Below, one piece after another: positions 61,302 through 64,000 of a stretch of 64,000 nt of DNA. The translations under genes and the position numbers were made by a program. The notes under the pieces are model-generated. The model was given only the letters and a program-made list of their open reading frames with translations. It was not told the DNA's origin and ran no database searches. Each line of letters starts with the position of its first letter. The stretch's first letter is position 1. The DNA is taken from positions 1 through 64,000 of the forward strand of contig NZ_JAAGUY010000021.1 in NCBI RefSeq assembly GCF_010868145.1, given 5' to 3'. The stretch is from Nocardia cyriacigeorgica. Its GTDB lineage: Bacteria; Actinomycetota; Actinomycetes; Mycobacteriales; Mycobacteriaceae.

Positions 61302-61834
61302 CGTCCGGGGCTGACCGCAGAGATATAGTCGGCATACGGCGTGGCGAGCGGCCAGAGCCGTTCCCTCACTTCTCGACAGTGCCCGACGACAGCCGGATCA
61401 ACTGTCATTGCGGCGGCGCCAGCCGCGCTTCCCCGCTCGTTCACCAAGTTGTACACAACACGGTCGTCATCGAGCAGCCAGAAGTCATCGAGCGGGACCT
61501 CACCTGCGTCCACCATATGGCGAGGCAAGTACCGGATATCTTCGCCGGCTTCAACGTTCAGCTCGGTCAACGCCAGCAACCACTTTTGGTAATCGGCGTG
61601 CGGAACGGTGACAACTCGGACCCTTGTCACCTTCACTCCACGTGCTGTCGTCCCCCGCACCAGGCGCGCCCACGGCTCGAACCACTCGTGGTCGTCCGGT
61701 TCTCCGTCGAGAAACCGGCGTAACGGCTCGGACTCGTTCGCAACCGCGTACGAGTCACGCACCTCCAGATGGAACGCCTCACGCCTGCACTGCCCGAACA
61801 GTTCAGGCCATGGGTTGCCGTTCAGCAGTCGCAC
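61298..61834 (-). CDS. DUF6879 family protein
   Basis: A 178-residue soluble protein: FGQCRREAFHLEVRDSYAVA, FLDGEPDDHEWFEPWARLV, VKVTRVRVVTVPHADYQKWL, DIRYLPRHMVDAGEVPLDDF. This is the DUF6879 pattern, recurrently paired with XRE/DUF5753 genes in actinobacteria. The molecular role is unknown; a partner or effector of the regulator is a reasonable inference. It overlaps both neighbouring genes. Confidence 0.87.
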   Translation of the reverse strand: MRLLNGNPWPELFGQCRREAFHLEVRDSYAVANESEPLRRFLDGEPDDHEWFEPWARLVRGTTARGVKVTRVRVVTVPHADYQKWLLALTELNVEAGEDIRYLPRHMVDAGEVPLDDFWLLDDDRVVYNLVNERGSAAGAAAMTVDPAVVGHCREVRERLWPLATPYADYISAVSPGR

Positions 61835-62144
61835 CGTAGAACGTCCTCTCCCGTCGTGGTACTTCTATCGCCGTTTCATCCTCAGCCAACGTGAGTTGAT
61901 CGAGCACATCGGGCTCTTTCACCAAGCGGCCCGACAGTGTGAACGTTCCGCGGCCAGTGTCGGCAAGCGTCGCACCGATGTAGTCGCGTGGTTCCGCGAA
62001 CCCAATCAGGAGGTGCGGAATCTCGACCGTCCCCTCCCGATCAGTCGTCCAACCCTGCACGATGTAGCTGTCCTGGTCGGTCGCGTACAACGTCGGGCAG
62101 TCGTTGGTTCCGGAGCCGCCCCGTCCGAGAAACCGTATGCGCAT
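61803..62144 (-). CDS. Small conserved protein of the XRE/DUF6879 triad
   Basis: A 113-residue protein: MRIRFLGRGGSGTNDCPTLY, then VEIPHLLIGFAEPRDYIGAT and LADTGRGTFTLSGRLV. It is the first gene of the triad and overlaps the DUF6879 start by 32 bases. Related small proteins with a conserved Cys in NDCPTL precede DUF6879 genes in many actinobacteria. Function unknown. Confidence 0.85.
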   Translation of the reverse strand: MRIRFLGRGGSGTNDCPTLYATDQDSYIVQGWTTDREGTVEIPHLLIGFAEPRDYIGATLADTGRGTFTLSGRLVKEPDVLDQLTLAEDETAIEVPRRERTFYGATAERQPMA

Positions 62145-62367
62145 TGCCTCATCCCCTGTCGAGCAGTGTGCACGGACTTTCCGTGTCGAGAATCATCGTC
62201 CTCGTCTACGGGCCGAAATTCGCCTAAATGCTCTAACTCGGCAAGTTTTATCAAACTTCTGGCCCTGGGTCACGCGTGGGCATAGCGTCCTGGACAGCCC
62301 TCGGCGCCGAGTGTCGACCCCTCCCCGGCACCGGGTGGTACCCAAACCAACGACCGCAGGGGGTTTC

Positions 62368-62640
62368 ATGTCGGACTACATCGCCGTGTTCGCCGTGGCC
62401 GGTTCGATCGCTGTGTTGCTGCTCGGCCTGATTTACGTACTGCCCTACACCTTCGAAGACCCTGAACCGCCGATCACCGAGACGGCCCCTCGGATGTCGG
62501 TGCGGATGGCGCATGGGGTGATGCAGGCGCATCGCAGGTGCAGTATCGAGAGTTGCCCGCATAAGCGGGATGCGTATCGGACTCTGGTCGCGGTTGGAGC
62601 GATCACGCCGGATCAGCGTGCCGAACGGTATGTGCGGTGA
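62368..62640 (+). CDS. Small one-helix membrane protein
   Basis: A 90-residue protein with one N-terminal helix (AVFAVAGSIAVLLLGLIYVL) and a cytoplasmic part containing two cysteines (RRCSIESCPHKRDAY). AGGGGG lies before the ATG at 62368. It is divergent from the triad and its stop overlaps the GTG of the next micro-gene. It is a candidate additional component of the triad locus. Confidence 0.7.
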   Translation: MSDYIAVFAVAGSIAVLLLGLIYVLPYTFEDPEPPITETAPRMSVRMAHGVMQAHRRCSIESCPHKRDAYRTLVAVGAITPDQRAERYVR

Positions 62641-62783
62641 TCGATTCCGAGGATGAGCCGCGTGGGTGGGTCCACTGGGATGACGGGACCTGGTCGACGC
62701 TGGATGCGTATGGGACGCCGAGTGAACGGCGCACCCTCGAGGAGATGCTACGGGACCTACACCAAGGTGGAGAAGCCTGCTGA
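62637..62783 (+). CDS. 48-residue acidic micro-protein
   Basis: A GTG-started frame overlapping the upstream stop (GTGA), 48 residues, beginning VIDSEDEPRGWVHWDDGTWS and ending GGEAC. It is Trp- and Asp-rich with coding-like composition. Translational coupling to the membrane protein is likely. Function unknown. Confidence 0.6.
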   Translation: MIDSEDEPRGWVHWDDGTWSTLDAYGTPSERRTLEEMLRDLHQGGEAC

Positions 62784-62947
62784 CTTGTCCGATGTACGCG
62801 ACTTCGCGCCGAGGAATGCTGCCGTACATGAGCACTGCGGTGTCGTTCGGCGAGCCGGATACGGTTCGCTCGCCGGCCTATCGGGTGGCGGTAGATAGCC
62901 GGACCAGGTGATTATGAATGCGTCCGGTACTGGAGAGGGCGGCGGTC

Positions 62948-63289
62948 GTGGTAGCAGGCACCATCTGGCGGTGGAAGCCGCGCAACGGCACGGGCGTCAT
63001 CATGACCGACGATGAGACGCTCGTCTGGTTCCACCTGTCCGCTGTCCACGGCGAGAGCATCAGCACCATTACACAGGGGATGCCGGTCGACGTCGATATC
63101 GATGACATTCCGCAGGAGGGATACGAATACCGAGCGAAGTCCGTCCGGAGACGATTCCGGACAGCGCGGAAGTTCGTTCCTGTGGTCGAACTCGCACGCA
63201 CCAGCGCTCTCGTTCCCCGTGTCGACTATGCCGAATGGCGCGCCGATATGGACGCGATGGTTGACCAAGAGTTTCCCGACCGTGAGTAA
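62948..63289 (+). CDS. Divergent cold-shock-like domain protein
   Basis: A 113-residue protein. Residues 1-65 follow the cold-shock pattern (GTIWRWKPRNGTGVIM, LVWFHLSAVHGESI, GMPVDVDIDDI), but the RNP motifs are poorly kept (KGFGFI replaced by NGTGVI). GGAGAGG lies before the GTG at 62948. A charged C-terminal tail follows. Nucleic-acid binding is likely only if the surface aromatics are conserved; the assignment is tentative. Confidence 0.6.
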   Translation: MVAGTIWRWKPRNGTGVIMTDDETLVWFHLSAVHGESISTITQGMPVDVDIDDIPQEGYEYRAKSVRRRFRTARKFVPVVELARTSALVPRVDYAEWRADMDAMVDQEFPDRE

Positions 63290-63429
63290 GTCCGCCGAGA
63301 GCATCTTCATCTGATTTCATCAGAAGTACAGGGCGATCTGCCCGAGGTCGTTCGCAGGATTTGCCGCGATGCCCCTGCCGCTCGTGAACGGCAGGGGCAT
63401 CGAATCCACCCAGCGAGCGGGTCCGTAGT

Positions 63430-64000
63430 TCAGTCCAGCGTGCCGATCACCGATTCCGCGCCGGCGAGCAGCGCGCCGGAAGCGGCCAGCTCCACGGCCT
63501 TGTCGATCTCCGGCGCCAGATGCCGGTCGGTGCCGGGGCCGTCGACGTGCTCACGCAGCACCGCGCGAACGGCACCGGTGGCCGGGGACGGCTCCAGCGG
63601 AGCACGCAGGTCGAGCGCGCGGGCGGCGGTGAGTGCCTCGATGGCGAGCACGCGGGTCAGGCCGTCGAGCGCGCGGCGCAGCTTGCGCGCGGCGGACCAG
63701 CCCATGGACACGTGGTCTTCCTGCATTGCCGACGACGGGATCGAATCGACGCTGGCGGGAGCAGCCAAACGCTTCAATTCCGACACGATGGCCGCCTGGG
63801 TGTACTGGGCGATCATGTGCCCGCTGTCCACACCCGGATCATCGGCCAGGAACGGCGGGAGCCCGTGGTTGCGGGCCTTGTCGAGGAAGCGGTCGGTGCG
63901 GCGTTCGCTGATGCTTGCTACGTCGGCGACGACGATGGCGAGGAAGTCGAGGACGTAGGCGACGGGGGCGCCGTGGAAGTTGCCGTTGGATTCGACGCGG
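63430..64000 (-). CDS. hutH: Histidine ammonia-lyase, C-terminal part
   Basis: The last 190 codons of hutH enter from the right window edge. Visible are RVESNGNFHGAPVAYVLDFL, GLPPFLADDPGVDSGHMIAQ and SAMQEDHVSMGWSAARKLRR, typical of the C-terminal half of HAL. The MIO-forming Ala-Ser-Gly lies beyond the window. It deaminates histidine to urocanate, the substrate of HutU. Its 3' end faces the accessory region, and no other hut genes are seen on this side. Confidence 0.95.
   Translation of the reverse strand, partial: RVESNGNFHGAPVAYVLDFLAIVVADVASISERRTDRFLDKARNHGLPPFLADDPGVDSGHMIAQYTQAAIVSELKRLAAPASVDSIPSSAMQEDHVSMGWSAARKLRRALDGLTRVLAIEALTAARALDLRAPLEPSPATGAVRAVLREHVDGPGTDRHLAPEIDKAVELAASGALLAGAESVIGTLD

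Noticed and set aside
58580..63289. Prophage or integrative element
   Set aside because: No integrase, terminase, capsid or attachment repeat was seen; only small accessory genes and remnants.

Overview
The window is GC-rich (codon third positions mostly G/C), with GTG/TTG starts and gene families typical of mycolic-acid actinobacteria: MMPL transporter, WS/DGAT-type acyltransferase, actinobacterial QcrB, DUF397 and DUF6879 regulators, and a tadA / TadA-associated / tyrA / tRNA-Ser block resembling one I recall from mycobacteria. I infer a Nocardia or close relative. It reads as chromosome: no plasmid origin, prophage, insertion sequence, CRISPR array or large biosynthetic cluster was recognised.

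Layout. 0-8.5 kb: DUF2207 membrane protein, two converging broken genes (2.4-3.1 kb), a ROK regulator, a secreted protein with a close paralogue at 14.9 kb, a RibD-like reductase, an HhH-GPD protein and a methyltransferase. 8.6-11.4 kb: a class I aminotransferase, the SRP RNA, a one-pass membrane protein and tRNA-Ser(GGA). 11.4-18.5 kb: HxlR + AhpD-like operon facing a broken LysR gene across a long palindrome, Mut7-C protein, diiron-type MBL protein, PAP2 enzyme, SDR and SRPBCC. 18.6-22.1 kb: acyltransferase divergent from an orphan qcrB. 22.1-36.6 kb: gluQ, a YhhQ-type queuosine-precursor transporter and tgt, interleaved with RDD and DUF4190 membrane proteins, an MMPL/TetR divergon, a cysteine-free Rrf2 regulator and a heterodimeric ABC exporter. 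37-42.6 kb: VOC, TetR, FAD monooxygenase, P450 and AraC, then a YefM/YoeB pair whose toxin lacks its C-terminal catalytic residues. 42.6-50 kb: tRNA-Ser(CGA), tadA, its partner, tyrA, a glycolipid-binding protein and a second heterodimeric ABC exporter. 50-52 kb: a C5-cytosine methyltransferase with Vsr, preceded by a large nested inverted repeat.

52-64 kb is a histidine-utilisation locus: a HutC-like repressor and a shortened NAD-glutamate dehydrogenase, divergent from hutU across a TGTATATACA palindrome; the partial hutH enters from the right edge. hutU and hutH are separated by about 5.3 kb of accessory genes: a Fic remnant, a small secreted protein, a YCII protein, an XRE/DUF6879/small-protein triad, two overlapping micro-genes and a cold-shock-like protein. 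Histidine would be deaminated by HutH, hydrated by HutU and, through steps outside the window, become glutamate, which the co-located GDH could oxidise to 2-oxoglutarate.
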